This document shows, piece by piece, positions 53,324 to 60,203 of a stretch of 64,000 nt of DNA. The translations under genes and the position numbers were made by a program. The stretch comes from DASUNQ01 sp035536455. Its GTDB lineage: Bacteria; Acidobacteriota; Thermoanaerobaculia; Multivoradales; UBA5704. The DNA lies in the NCBI GenBank assembly GCA_035536455.1, contig DATLOC010000003.1:1-64000 (forward strand), in the 5' to 3' direction. The notes below the pieces were generated by a model that saw only the letters and a list, made by a program, of their open reading frames with translations, had not been told where the DNA came from and ran no database searches. Each line of letters begins with the position of its first letter. Position 1 is the first letter of the stretch.

Positions 53324-53325
53324 AA
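53308..53325 (-). promoter_or_regulatory. candidate Rex operator at nuoA
   Basis: On the minus strand TTGTGAC-AACC-TTCACGA: 12 of 14 half-site positions match the Rex consensus TTGTGAA-N4-TTCACAA with the correct 18-bp length. It overlaps the annotated GTG of nuoA and lies 37-54 bp upstream of the alternative CTG start. Rex itself is encoded at the other end of the operon. Confidence 0.6.
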
Positions 53326-53358
53326 GCAGTGCCGGGAGACAAGACGCACGGGGGGCGA

Positions 53359-54294
53359 ATGCTGCTTGAGCCGCTGGTGGGACCGCAGCCGCGGGTGCAG
53401 GCGATGCGCGGGCGTTTCGGCTGCGCGATGACGGTGGACGTCGAGGAGTGGTACCACACCTGCCTGGCGCCGCGGTACGTGCGGCCGGAGCGGCGGCCGG
53501 AGCTCAATGAGGAGCTGGACCGCCTGCTGCCGGAGCTGCTGCTGCGCTTTGACGAGGCCGGACGGCGCGGCACCTTCTTCGTCCTCGGCGAGGTGGCCGA
53601 GCGGCTGCCCGGGCGGGTGCGCGAGATCGCCGCCGCCGGCCACGAGGTGGCGAGCCACGGCTACCTCCACCTGCGCGCCGCCGACCGCACGCCGGCGGCC
53701 TTCCGCCGCGACCTCGAGCGCTCGCGCTCGCTGCTCGAAGACCTGGTGGGCGGGCCGATCTGGGGCTTCCGCGCCCCGGAGTGGTCGCTGCGCCGGCTCT
53801 CGAACCAGCGCCTGCCGCTCGTCGAGGCGGCCGGCTACCTCTACGACAGCTCGCTCGCCCCCAATCTCGTCTCCGGCAGCTTCGACAACCCGCGCTTCGC
53901 CTCGCTCCTGACCTGGGGCAACGGCGCGCGGCTCCTGGAGTTCCCGCCGCTCACCTACGGCGGCGTCTTCCGCCTGCCGGCGGGGAGCTGGACCGGCCGG
54001 CTTGCCAACCCCGAGCGGCTGCTCAAGGCGGTGCGCGAGCACGGCGCCAAAGGCGGGCTGCCGGTGGCGGTCGTCCACCCCTGGGAGGTCTCGGGGCGCC
54101 CGACGCCGGGGCGGTTGACCGGCCTGGCGTGGTTCGTTCACGAGACCGGCCGCGACGGCTTCGACGGCCGCTTCCGCCAGCTCCTCGCGGCCTGCGATTG
54201 GGGCTCGATCCAGACCGCCGCCCGCCTCGACGTCGGCGCCTGGCGCACCGGCGCCCAGCCGGCCTTCCCCGGGGGCTTCAGGATCGCGGGGTAG
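53359..54294 (+). CDS. polysaccharide deacetylase (XrtA-associated, DUF3473-type)
   Basis: 311-aa NodB-fold carbohydrate esterase. FGCAMTVDVEEWYHTCLAP (TVDVE: catalytic Asp-Asp/Glu region), RGTFFVLGEVAERLP, HEVASHGYLHLRA (metal His pair HxxxH), WGFRAPEWSL and VVHPWEVSG. The DVEEWYH/RAPEWS pattern matches deacetylases associated with exosortase/PEP-CTERM exopolysaccharide loci, but no exosortase is in this window. ATG 53359 is chosen over TTG 53317, which would overlap the divergent nuoA start. Probably cytoplasmic or non-classically located; no signal peptide seen. Confidence 0.88.
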   Translation: MLLEPLVGPQPRVQAMRGRFGCAMTVDVEEWYHTCLAPRYVRPERRPELNEELDRLLPELLLRFDEAGRRGTFFVLGEVAERLPGRVREIAAAGHEVASHGYLHLRAADRTPAAFRRDLERSRSLLEDLVGGPIWGFRAPEWSLRRLSNQRLPLVEAAGYLYDSSLAPNLVSGSFDNPRFASLLTWGNGARLLEFPPLTYGGVFRLPAGSWTGRLANPERLLKAVREHGAKGGLPVAVVHPWEVSGRPTPGRLTGLAWFVHETGRDGFDGRFRQLLAACDWGSIQTAARLDVGAWRTGAQPAFPGGFRIAG

Positions 54295-54315
54295 AGGGGG
54301 TCAACGGAGGGGGGT

Positions 54316-54402
54316 TGGTGCGAAAGGGGGGACTCGAACCCCCACGGCCTTGCGACCACAAGATCCTGAATCTTGCGCGTCTACCAATTCCGCCACTTTC
54401 GC
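54316..54402 (-). tRNA. tRNA-Leu (anticodon CAG)
   Basis: 87-nt class II tRNA on the minus strand, from GCGAAAGTGGCGGAATTGG to the encoded CCA (54318-54316). Anticodon stem-loop CAAGA-TTCAGGA-TCTTG gives CAG (reads CUG, likely the dominant Leu codon in this GC-rich genome). The variable arm is long (GTGGTCGCAAGGCCGT), the T-loop is GTTCGAGTC, and the acceptor GCGAAAG pairs with CTTTCGC. Confidence 0.97.
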
Positions 54403-54434
54403 ACGGAGGCCGCCTGACCGGCGGCAGGCAGCGG

Positions 54435-54463
54435 ATTCTAGAGGGACAACCCTCGGCAGTCAA
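54435..54463 (-). promoter_or_regulatory. tRNA-Leu promoter
   Basis: Minus strand TTGACT (54463-54458), 17-nt spacer, TAGAAT (54440-54435). This is a near-consensus sigma70 promoter starting transcription about 25 nt before the mature tRNA 5' end. Confidence 0.8.
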
Positions 54464-54781
54464 CGGAACTTCCCGGGGATAGTGGGCTAGTAGATAGCAC
54501 CTCGCTTCGCCGCTAGCTTCCCCCCCACTCTCCCCTGCGGGGAGCCGATTCCCGCCACACACAGCCGCCCCCGGCGGAGGCGCGAACCCCGCCGGGACTC
54601 GCACGCACGGAGGACTGGCCCCCATACACAGCCGGAAGAAGTCTACGGTCCCCTACAGTAGCAGCTTCTCCCTCGCCCATGCCGTTCGATGAATCGGACG
54701 GTTGGCGTCGCACCTGCTCTACCGCGTCACAGACGCTGGAGCCCGAGGTGCTGATCCGCCTGATCAAGATGCTCGACCGGG

Positions 54782-54787
54782 TATACT
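54782..54787 (+). promoter_or_regulatory. -10 element of the TA-like pair
   Basis: TATACT ends 10 nt before ATG 54798, again implying a near-leaderless transcript. Confidence 0.45.
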
Positions 54788-54797
54788 CTTCTTCTCT

Positions 54798-55346
54798 ATG
54801 GCCGCTGTCGCCTTACGGCTTGAGGACTATGCACCTACGGATTTCAAGGTCCGCGTCGCCGCTCGCCCCGCGGCGCTTGTTGCAGAGCGCTCGACTAGCG
54901 ACGACGCGTTGAACAAGGCGCTTGACGCTACACGTCTCCAGTTCCAGGAGCACACCGCCGAGCTAGAGACTAGGCTCTCATCCTTCAAGCAGGGGTTCGC
55001 GCGGCTAGTTCACAATGCGGAGGAGTACCTCAGTAAAGGCACCCCGGTTGATCTAGCTGGAGTGATTACGCAGCTGCGATCCATGGAGGAGATCGCGCAG
55101 GGGGACGTTGAGCCTCTTGTCAACGGCGCACGAAGCTACAGAGCCCTGGCAATGAAGCTTCCGCCCGGGCTGCGCGCCCGTGAGGTCGCCCTGTGGGATC
55201 GACACATCAATACCCTCCTCCAGCTGCCCGAGATTCTGCGCGATGCGCGATGGCAGCTTCTGGCGGTTCGGGCTGGCGCGGAAAAACAGACCGGACGGCG
55301 ATTTGACTCAGCAGACGAACTCGCACGCTACCTAGACAGTCTCTAG
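54798..55346 (+). CDS. unknown protein paired with a RelE-like toxin (candidate antitoxin)
   Basis: 182 aa, not recognised. Start MAAVALRLEDYAPTDFKVRVAARPAALV, then a long helical, partly coiled-coil region (LNKALDATRLQFQEHTAELETRLSSFKQGFARLVHNAEEYLSKG; LAGVITQLRSMEEIAQGDVEPLVNGARSYRALAMKL). The C-terminus is QTGRRFDSADELARYLDSL. It is followed after 6 nt by the toxin-like gene. No ribbon-helix-helix, AbrB, Phd or HTH motif is visible, and it is long for an antitoxin. Codon use is less GC-biased than in neighbouring core genes, consistent with transfer. Confidence 0.75.
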   Translation: MAAVALRLEDYAPTDFKVRVAARPAALVAERSTSDDALNKALDATRLQFQEHTAELETRLSSFKQGFARLVHNAEEYLSKGTPVDLAGVITQLRSMEEIAQGDVEPLVNGARSYRALAMKLPPGLRAREVALWDRHINTLLQLPEILRDARWQLLAVRAGAEKQTGRRFDSADELARYLDSL

Positions 55347-55352
55347 GAGAAC

Positions 55353-55625
55353 ATGCGGCGCGTCGAGCTGACACCTCGCTTCGAGAGGTCATTCAAGCGT
55401 CTCTCTCCTCACGTCCAGACCGCAGCAAGGAAGGCGCTGCGGAACCTCATTGAGCAGCCCCACGCCAAAAGTCTCAACCTAGAACCGGTCGTCGGTCGCC
55501 CAGGGTTTTTCACCATCAGGGCCACTCTCGCCTTTCGGGTGCTGCTGCGGCGCGAGGAGGATGAGGACGGCGTTTGCTATCATGCCGAAGACGTAGACAC
55601 GCACCGAATCTACCGGCGCAAGTAA
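55353..55625 (+). CDS. RelE/ParE-superfamily toxin-like protein
   Basis: 90-aa basic protein. VELTPRFERSFKRLSPHVQTAARKALRNLIEQP is the two-helix front of the RelE/ParE fold, GRPGFFTIRATLAFRVLLRREED holds the strand with basic Arg residues, and the C-terminus DVDTHRIYRRK matches the H-x-x-Y pattern of YafQ/RelE mRNA interferases. ATG 55353 follows AGGAGAAC. Predicted ribosome-dependent RNase or gyrase-type toxin; the partner is the upstream 182-aa protein. Confidence 0.8.
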   Translation: MRRVELTPRFERSFKRLSPHVQTAARKALRNLIEQPHAKSLNLEPVVGRPGFFTIRATLAFRVLLRREEDEDGVCYHAEDVDTHRIYRRK

Positions 55626-55672
55626 CGCCGGCCCGCCCTGCAACCACTACTACCTCCCCGGGCGGGCCCGCG

Positions 55673-55985
55673 TTACAGTGGCACCAGCTCGGGCGTCGTG
55701 GCCCGGCGCTCCGCGCGGGCGAAGTCGCGGACCTATTGGAGCGACCCCGGCGTACCTCTCCCGGTAGGCCTGGGTGACGGCGTCCTTCAAGCGCTCGCTC
55801 CGCGTCTGGATGGCGCGGACCGTGGGTCTCGCGCCGGCGGCCTGGATGACGCCGTGAGGGTCTTCGACAAACGTCCGCCACCAGCTCCGTGGCATGCGGC
55901 TTCACAACGGACGAACACCCGCCGCTCGACGACCACGGCCCATATCTCAATGAACTTGTGTGGCTGCCGGTCGGCCTGATCCCAG
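55673..55985 (-). pseudogene. decayed copy of the DUF2255-like gene at 57137
   Basis: The minus strand is alignable with 57137-57517 over about 310 nt, including EPRSWWRTF/PRSWWRTF and the shared peptide VRAIQTRSERLKDAVTQAY. A 5-bp shortening relative to the intact copy (GGCGTACCTCTCC versus GGCGTGTTGTACTTCTCC) and other changes break the frame. The 5' third (start codon and N-terminal MKPKHGFPPDVLAA) is missing and replaced by unrelated sequence at ~55985. Clear gene remnant. Confidence 0.8.
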
Positions 55986-56041
55986 GGAGAAACCCCGGAC
56001 GTCAACGAACCTTCCCGGGCGGAAGCGTGTCTTATTCGACG

Positions 56042-56371
56042 ATGAAGGTCGCGAGACCTCTCCTCAGCGCGGTGGCGTTGCTGCTCCTCGCCGCTGCGAC
56101 CGGCCAGACCGAGTCCCCGCAGCCGCTCCAGCTGGCGCCGGCAGTGGACTCGGCAGAGAACGTGTCGGCCTTCACGATCGCATGCCCGAGCTTTGCGATC
56201 GAGCCGGCGATCCTCGCGCTCGCCCAGCCGGTAGCGAAGAGCTGCATCCCGGCGTCGAAGTGCTGCAAGGTCTGCTCGACCGGGAAGGCCTGCGGCGACT
56301 CTTGTATCAGCCGGCGGTACACCTGCCGCAAGGGCCGGGGATGCGCCTGCAATGCTGCGGAAGTCTGCTGA
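56042..56371 (+). CDS. small Cys-rich secreted protein
   Basis: 109 aa: signal peptide MKVARPLLSAVALLLLAAATGQ|TE, a ~50-residue variable segment, then a compact module with ten Cys (SCIPASKCCKVCSTGKACGDSC, RYTCRKGRGCACNAAEVC). The GKACGDSCISR...TC.KGRGCAC pattern is seen in small exported proteins of diverse bacteria, with unknown function. Start ATG 56042 chosen for the signal peptide. Lies between the DUF2255 remnant and the FitAB module. Confidence 0.75.
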   Translation: MKVARPLLSAVALLLLAAATGQTESPQPLQLAPAVDSAENVSAFTIACPSFAIEPAILALAQPVAKSCIPASKCCKVCSTGKACGDSCISRRYTCRKGRGCACNAAEVC

Positions 56372-56459
56372 GCCTCTCTGATCGCGCCGACGCTCCAGCG
56401 GGAACCAGGCTTTGCCCCTCATCGGCCCGCCTCCCATTGTCTCGTCTCCTCCAATGCGC

Positions 56460-56474
56460 TAGCATTGATAGCAT
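56460..56474 (+). promoter_or_regulatory. possible FitAB autoregulatory operator
   Basis: TAGCAT-TGA-TAGCAT, a 6-bp direct repeat, overlaps the antitoxin ATG. GCTA (56458-56461) and TAGC (56469-56472) also form a short inverted repeat. RHS/FitA-type antitoxins bind repeats at their own start, hence this suggestion. Confidence 0.3.
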
Positions 56475-56721
56475 GAAGAAGGGGGCCGGCAACCAGTTGA
56501 TCGTACGGAACCTCGACGAGGAGGTCGTCCGGGAGCTCAAGCTGCGCGCGGCACGGCATGGCCGCTCGGCCGAAGCGGAGCACCGGGAGATCCTCCGGCA
56601 AGCGCTGCTGCCGGCAGGGACACGGAAAGACTTCAAGGAGTTCCTTCTCTCCATGCCCGACGTCGGCGAGGACGCCGACTTCGAACGGATCGAAGGCGGC
56701 ATGCGCGACGTGGACCTTTGA
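56473..56721 (+). CDS. FitA/VapB-type ribbon-helix-helix antitoxin
   Basis: 82-aa ribbon-helix-helix protein. QLIVRNLDEEVVRELKLRAARHGRSAEAEHREILRQAL is the FitA-family DNA-binding module (strand plus two helices). The C-terminal ~35 residues (PAGTRKDFKEFLLSMPDVGEDADFERI) would wrap the toxin. Start ATG 56473. The stop overlaps the toxin TTG start by 3 nt, the usual tight coupling. Confidence 0.9.
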   Translation: MKKGAGNQLIVRNLDEEVVRELKLRAARHGRSAEAEHREILRQALLPAGTRKDFKEFLLSMPDVGEDADFERIEGGMRDVDL

Positions 56722-57131
56722 GCTACCTCGTCGACACGAACGTCCTCTCTGAGGCCCGGAAAAGCTGGCGCTGCGACCCGGGCGTGGCCTCCTGGTTCTC
56801 TGCGGTTCCCGCCACGGAGATCTATGTCAGCGCCCTCACGGCGGGAGAGATCCGCAAGGGCGTCGAGGCCCGCAGGCGGCGCGACGAGCTGGCGGCCCAA
56901 GCCCTAGAGCGCTGGCTCGAGGAGCTGATGACGACCTACGCGGACCGCATCCTGCCGGTGGATGAAGAGGTCGCCGATCGTTGGGGGCGTCTCAACGTTC
57001 CGGACCCGCTCCCGCCCATCGACGGTCTCCTCGCCGCCACCGCCAGCGTACACGGCCTGACACTGGTCACCCGCAACGTCCGGCACGTCGAGCGGACGGG
57101 GGTGGAGCTCCTGAACCCATTCAGCTCCTGA
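56718..57131 (+). CDS. FitB/VapC-type PIN-domain toxin
   Basis: 137-aa PIN-fold ribonuclease. SYLVDTNVLSEARKSW (first metal Asp), ATEIYVSALTAGEIRKGVEARRRRDE (second acidic residue), then PPIDGLLAATASVHGLTLVTRNVRHVERTGVELLNPF with the third/fourth acidic positions and the FitB-like TRN.RHF/V ending. TTG 56718 overlaps the antitoxin stop. Cleaves RNA when free of antitoxin (family knowledge). Confidence 0.93.
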   Translation: MSYLVDTNVLSEARKSWRCDPGVASWFSAVPATEIYVSALTAGEIRKGVEARRRRDELAAQALERWLEELMTTYADRILPVDEEVADRWGRLNVPDPLPPIDGLLAATASVHGLTLVTRNVRHVERTGVELLNPFSS

Positions 57132-57136
57132 CTTCT

Positions 57137-57517
57137 CTAAAGCGGCACCAGCTCGGTCGTCGTGACCCGGCGCTCCGGGCGGGCGAAGTCGCGGACGTAT
57201 TGGAGCGACCCTGGCGTGTTGTACTTCTCCCGGTAGGCTTGGGTCACGGCGTCTTTGAGACGTTCGCTGCGCGTCTGGATGGCGCGGACGGGGATCTCGC
57301 GGCCGGCGGCCTGGATGACACCGTAGGGCTCCTCGAGAAACGTCCGCCACCAGCTCCGCGGCTCGCGGCTCCACGACCGCACGAACACCCGCCGCTCGAC
57401 GACCACGACCCAGATCCCGATGAACCGGTGCGGTTCCCGGCCGGCCCTGATCCCGAGGATCTTCCCGGCAGCGATGGCTGCGAGAACGTCCGGCGGAAAA
57501 CCATGCTTTGGTTTCAT
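57137..57517 (-). CDS. DUF2255-like protein
   Basis: 126 aa, cytoplasmic. MKPKHGFPPDVLAAIAAGKILGIRAGREPHRFIGIWVVVVERRVFVRSW followed by EPRSWWRTFLEEPYGVIQAAGREIPVRAIQTRSERLKDAV and a short C-terminal tail. The compact strand-rich core resembles DUF2255 proteins (FMN-binding-split-barrel-like). Assignment is by resemblance only. A decayed second copy lies 1.2 kb away. ATG 57517; convergent with the PIN toxin (5 nt). The 21-bp array begins directly upstream. Confidence 0.75.
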   Translation of the reverse strand: MKPKHGFPPDVLAAIAAGKILGIRAGREPHRFIGIWVVVVERRVFVRSWSREPRSWWRTFLEEPYGVIQAAGREIPVRAIQTRSERLKDAVTQAYREKYNTPGSLQYVRDFARPERRVTTTELVPL

Positions 57518-57549
57518 GCAGCCGATCCTAGGACGGAGCCAGCAACCGA

Positions 57550-57907
57550 GTAGGTCGCGGACCGCGGGGCTCGTTCCGCCCGGCGAATGCAGCGTACGGG
57601 CCGGCGAACTGCGTAAGTTGAGGACAGGAACCCGCTTCGCGGCCGCCGTTTGGAGTGGGTCGGGGACCGAAGTTAGTAAATGGAGGACGGCGGTTCGTAA
57701 TCCGCGGACAGAATCCACTCGGTTCGCCGGACGAATTGAGTAGATCGCGGACCGCGGAGCCCCATTCGCCGGCCGACCCAGCCCAAACGCCGGCCGAACC
57801 GCTTAGGTCGGGGACAGAAGCCCTCCATTCGCCTGGCGAACCGCGTGGATCGCGGACCGAAGTTCGTAATTGGAGGACAGTAGTTCGTAACTAGGAGACC
57901 GCGGCGC
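57550..57907. repeat. 17-unit 21-bp imperfect tandem array with higher-order structure
   Basis: Units start at 57550, 57571, 57592, 57613, 57634, 57655, 57676, 57697, 57718 (22 nt), 57740, 57761, 57782, 57803, 57824, 57845, 57866 and 57887. Two unit types alternate: X, like GTAGGTCGCGGACCGCGG, and Y, with CCGGCGAA cores. The order is XYYXYXXX-Y-XYYXYXXX, so an 8-unit block occurs twice, 190 bp apart. Because 21 is three codons' worth of sevens, a plus-strand reading gives heptapeptides such as RGSRTEV and RNWRTVV. The 22-nt unit shifts the frame once. It fills the gap between two genes; no known family recognised. Confidence 0.85.
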
Positions 57908-58247
57908 GCTCGCGGCGGGCCAGCTCCTCCTCGACGGCGGCGCGCACGACCGCCGCCAGCTCATCGCGGCTGCGGTGCGCCGGCGCGATCCAATCGGTGA
58001 GCCGGCGCTTCGCCGCGGCCGCCTGCTCGGGGTAGCCGAGCGTCACGAAGTCCGCCAGCGGCACGTCGAGCAGCTCGGCGAAGGCGCGCAGGTGGCGCAC
58101 CTTGATCTCCAGCCGCCCGTCGAGCAGCTTGTCGAGGTTGCCGCTGCCGAGGACCAGCCGCGTCTCCAGGGCGCGCTTCGTCCAGCCGGAGGCGGCCACC
58201 GCCTCGCGCAGCACCTGGCGCAGGGTCTTCTCGCTACTCTCGCGCAT
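57891..58247 (-). CDS. small HTH (XRE-like) DNA-binding protein
   Basis: 118 aa. LRQVLREAVAASGWTKRALETRLVLGSGNLDKLLDGRLEIKVRHLRAFAELLDVPLADFVTLGYP reads as a lambda-repressor-like five-helix domain (helix 2-turn-3 near WTKRALETRLVLGSGNLDKLL). The C-terminus is an Arg/Ala helix (ELAAVVRAAVEEELARRERAA). ATG 58247. The last array unit overlaps its stop codon. Possible regulator of the neighbouring accessory genes; target unknown. Confidence 0.85.
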   Translation of the reverse strand: MRESSEKTLRQVLREAVAASGWTKRALETRLVLGSGNLDKLLDGRLEIKVRHLRAFAELLDVPLADFVTLGYPEQAAAAKRRLTDWIAPAHRSRDELAAVVRAAVEEELARRERAAVS

Positions 58248-58259
58248 AACTTGCCGGAA

Positions 58260-58288
58260 AGTGTGAGGCCGCCGAGGCGAAAGTGCAA
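58260..58288 (-). promoter_or_regulatory. possible promoter of the HTH gene
   Basis: Minus strand TTGCAC (58288-58283), 17-nt spacer, CACACT (58265-58260). Start would be ~6 nt before ATG 58247. It lies between divergent genes. Confidence 0.35.
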
Positions 58289-58297
58289 GCGCCGCGT

Positions 58298-59617
58298 ATG
58301 CTTCGCCGCGTGCCGCTGACCCCGAACGTCGCCATCGTCGGCCGCCCGAACGTCGGCAAGTCGACGCTCTTCAACCGCCTGGTCGGCCGGCGGCAGGCGA
58401 TCGTCCACGACCTCCCCGGCGTCACCCGCGACCGCATCGTCGCGCTGACCGACCTCGGCGGCGACCGCCCGGTGCAGATCGTCGACACCGGCGGCCTGGT
58501 CCCCGGCGACGACCCGCTGGGCTTGAACCGGCAGGTCCTCCTGGCGGTGGAGGAGAGCGACCTCCTGCTCTTCGTGGTGGACGGCAAGCAGGGCCTGGTG
58601 GCCGCCGACGAAGAGGTCTGGAGCCGCTTCCGCGCCTACGGCAAGCCGGCGATCCTGGTGGTCAACAAGGGCGACACGCGCGAGGCGCGCGAGCGCTTCG
58701 CCGAGTTCTACCGCCTGGGGATCGACCGGCTCCTGCTGGTCTCGGCCGAGCACGGCGGCGGCGTCGCCGACCTGCGCGAGGCGCTCGCGCTGTCGCTCCC
58801 CGAGGTGACGGCCGAGCCGCAGCCCGAGGCGCCGCCCGTCGCCATCGTCGGCCGCCCGAACGTCGGCAAGTCCTCGCTCCTGAACCAGATCGCGGGGCTC
58901 GAGCGCGCGCTCGTCTCGCCGGTCGCCGGTACCACACGCGACCCGGTGGACACCCTCATCGAGCGCGGCGACAAGCGCTACCTGCTGATCGACACCGCCG
59001 GCATCCGCCGCCGCAGCCAGGTCACCGGCGCCGCCGAGGAGCTGGCGGTGATGATGGCGCGGCGGCAGATTGAGCGGGCCCATGTGGCGGTGCTGGTCGT
59101 CGACGCCGCGCAGGGGGTGACGAGCGGCGACCTGGCGATTGCCGGCACGATCTGGGAGCTCGGACGGGCGGCGGTCGTGGCCCTCAACAAGTGGGATCTG
59201 CTCGACGCCGAGCGGCGCGAGGCGCTCGAGCTCTCCTGGGAGCGGCTCGACCAGCTCCTGGCGGAGCCGCCGCGGGTCAACGTCTCGGCGCTCACCGGCC
59301 GCGGCGTCGAGCGCCTCTTCCCGGCGATCGACCGCGCCCTCGCCGCGTACAATAGGGAGCTCGGAACCGGCGAAGTGAACCGTCTCTTCGAGAAGGCCCT
59401 GGCACGGCGACACCCGCCGGCTGTCCACGGGCACCCGTGGAAGCTCTACTACGCGACCCAGGTCTCGACCGGCCCGCCGACCTTCATGCTCTTCGCCAAC
59501 CGCACCCTGCACCGCGCCGACACCTACCGCCGCTATCTCGAGAACCGCGTCCGTGAGGCCCTCGACCTGCCTGGCGTGCCGATCCGCTTGGTCATTCGTA
59601 AACGGGGAGAGACTTGA
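58298..59617 (+). CDS. der: ribosome-associated GTPase Der (EngA)
   Basis: Double-GTPase needed for 50S assembly. Two G domains, each with P-loop (VAIVGRPNVGKSTLFN near residue 8; VAIVGRPNVGKSSLLN near 185), DTGG/DTAGIR (G3) and NKGD/NKWD (G4). Ends with a KH-like domain (PAVHGHPWKLYYATQVSTGPPTFMLFANR). ATG 58298 (MLRRVPLTPNVAIVG) is preferred; GTG 58283 and GTG 58310 are alternatives. 439 aa, typical. Confidence 0.96.
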   Translation: MLRRVPLTPNVAIVGRPNVGKSTLFNRLVGRRQAIVHDLPGVTRDRIVALTDLGGDRPVQIVDTGGLVPGDDPLGLNRQVLLAVEESDLLLFVVDGKQGLVAADEEVWSRFRAYGKPAILVVNKGDTREARERFAEFYRLGIDRLLLVSAEHGGGVADLREALALSLPEVTAEPQPEAPPVAIVGRPNVGKSSLLNQIAGLERALVSPVAGTTRDPVDTLIERGDKRYLLIDTAGIRRRSQVTGAAEELAVMMARRQIERAHVAVLVVDAAQGVTSGDLAIAGTIWELGRAAVVALNKWDLLDAERREALELSWERLDQLLAEPPRVNVSALTGRGVERLFPAIDRALAAYNRELGTGEVNRLFEKALARRHPPAVHGHPWKLYYATQVSTGPPTFMLFANRTLHRADTYRRYLENRVREALDLPGVPIRLVIRKRGET

Positions 59618-59618
59618 G

Positions 59619-60203
59619 ATGACGAAGCTCGCCGCCCGTCCCCTGCTGCCGCTGCTGCTCCTGCCGCTCCTCGCCGGCTGCGCGTCGCGGCCGGGTGGCG
59701 GCGACGACCTGGAGTCCTACCTCCAGAAGATCCGCGCCGACGGGATGACAGAGTCGGCGTACAGGTCGCTGATGATGGTGGCGTCGCTGCGCACCGGCTG
59801 GTCGACGATGACGCTCGAGAAGGACCCGGAGAACGGCTTCTACATGCGCTCCTACGGCTCCTCGACCTGCGACGTCCCCGGCGCCGACCCGGCGCTGATC
59901 GCGGCGAAGAAGAAGGAGCTCTCCGAGGCCACCGAGCACGAGCTGCGCCGCCTGCGGCCGCTCGCCGACTTCGACGGCTCGGGCTTCGTGACGACCGAGG
60001 AAGGGAGCCGCTTCCGGCAGCTCTACGAGCTGGCGCTGACGGCGGAGCACGTCTGCGCGGAGGAGGAGTGCACGGTGCAGGCCCTGGCGAGCGCCACCGC
60101 CCGCCCGGCCGCGACGGTCGAGGAGAGCCTGGCCGGCTTTCGAACGCTGGCCCGGCGTGCCGGCGCCCTGCGGATCGCCGACTTCCCTGCCCTGCCGCTC
60201 TAG
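59619..60203 (+). CDS. lipoprotein with an EF-hand-like loop
   Basis: 194 aa. Lipoprotein signal LLPLLLLPLLAGCASRPGG. Mature helical protein with DFDGSGFVTTEEG, a 12-residue calcium-binding EF-hand loop (D1, D3, S5, F7, T9, E12), followed by a helix. Two Cys (HVCAEEECTVQAL) suggest a disulfide. ATG 59619 is 1 nt after the der stop (TTGAGATGA), so translation is coupled. Function unknown. Confidence 0.82.
   Translation: MTKLAARPLLPLLLLPLLAGCASRPGGGDDLESYLQKIRADGMTESAYRSLMMVASLRTGWSTMTLEKDPENGFYMRSYGSSTCDVPGADPALIAAKKKELSEATEHELRRLRPLADFDGSGFVTTEEGSRFRQLYELALTAEHVCAEEECTVQALASATARPAATVEESLAGFRTLARRAGALRIADFPALPL

Larger units (their letters stand above)
54403..54797. other. intergenic region between tRNA-Leu and the TA-like pair
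   Basis: About 395 nt with no credible gene. The first 65 nt hold the tRNA promoter. The rest has lower GC, short shadow frames and the -10 box at 54782. No inverted repeat or integrase-type site could be recognised by eye. Confidence 0.5.

Noticed and set aside
54459..56029. Near-identical strings GTCAACGGAACTTCCCGGG (54459) and GTCAACGAACCTTCCCGGG (56011) as attachment-site repeats
   Set aside because: One overlaps the tRNA promoter -35, they differ by two indels, no integrase is present and the enclosed segment is not a coherent element.
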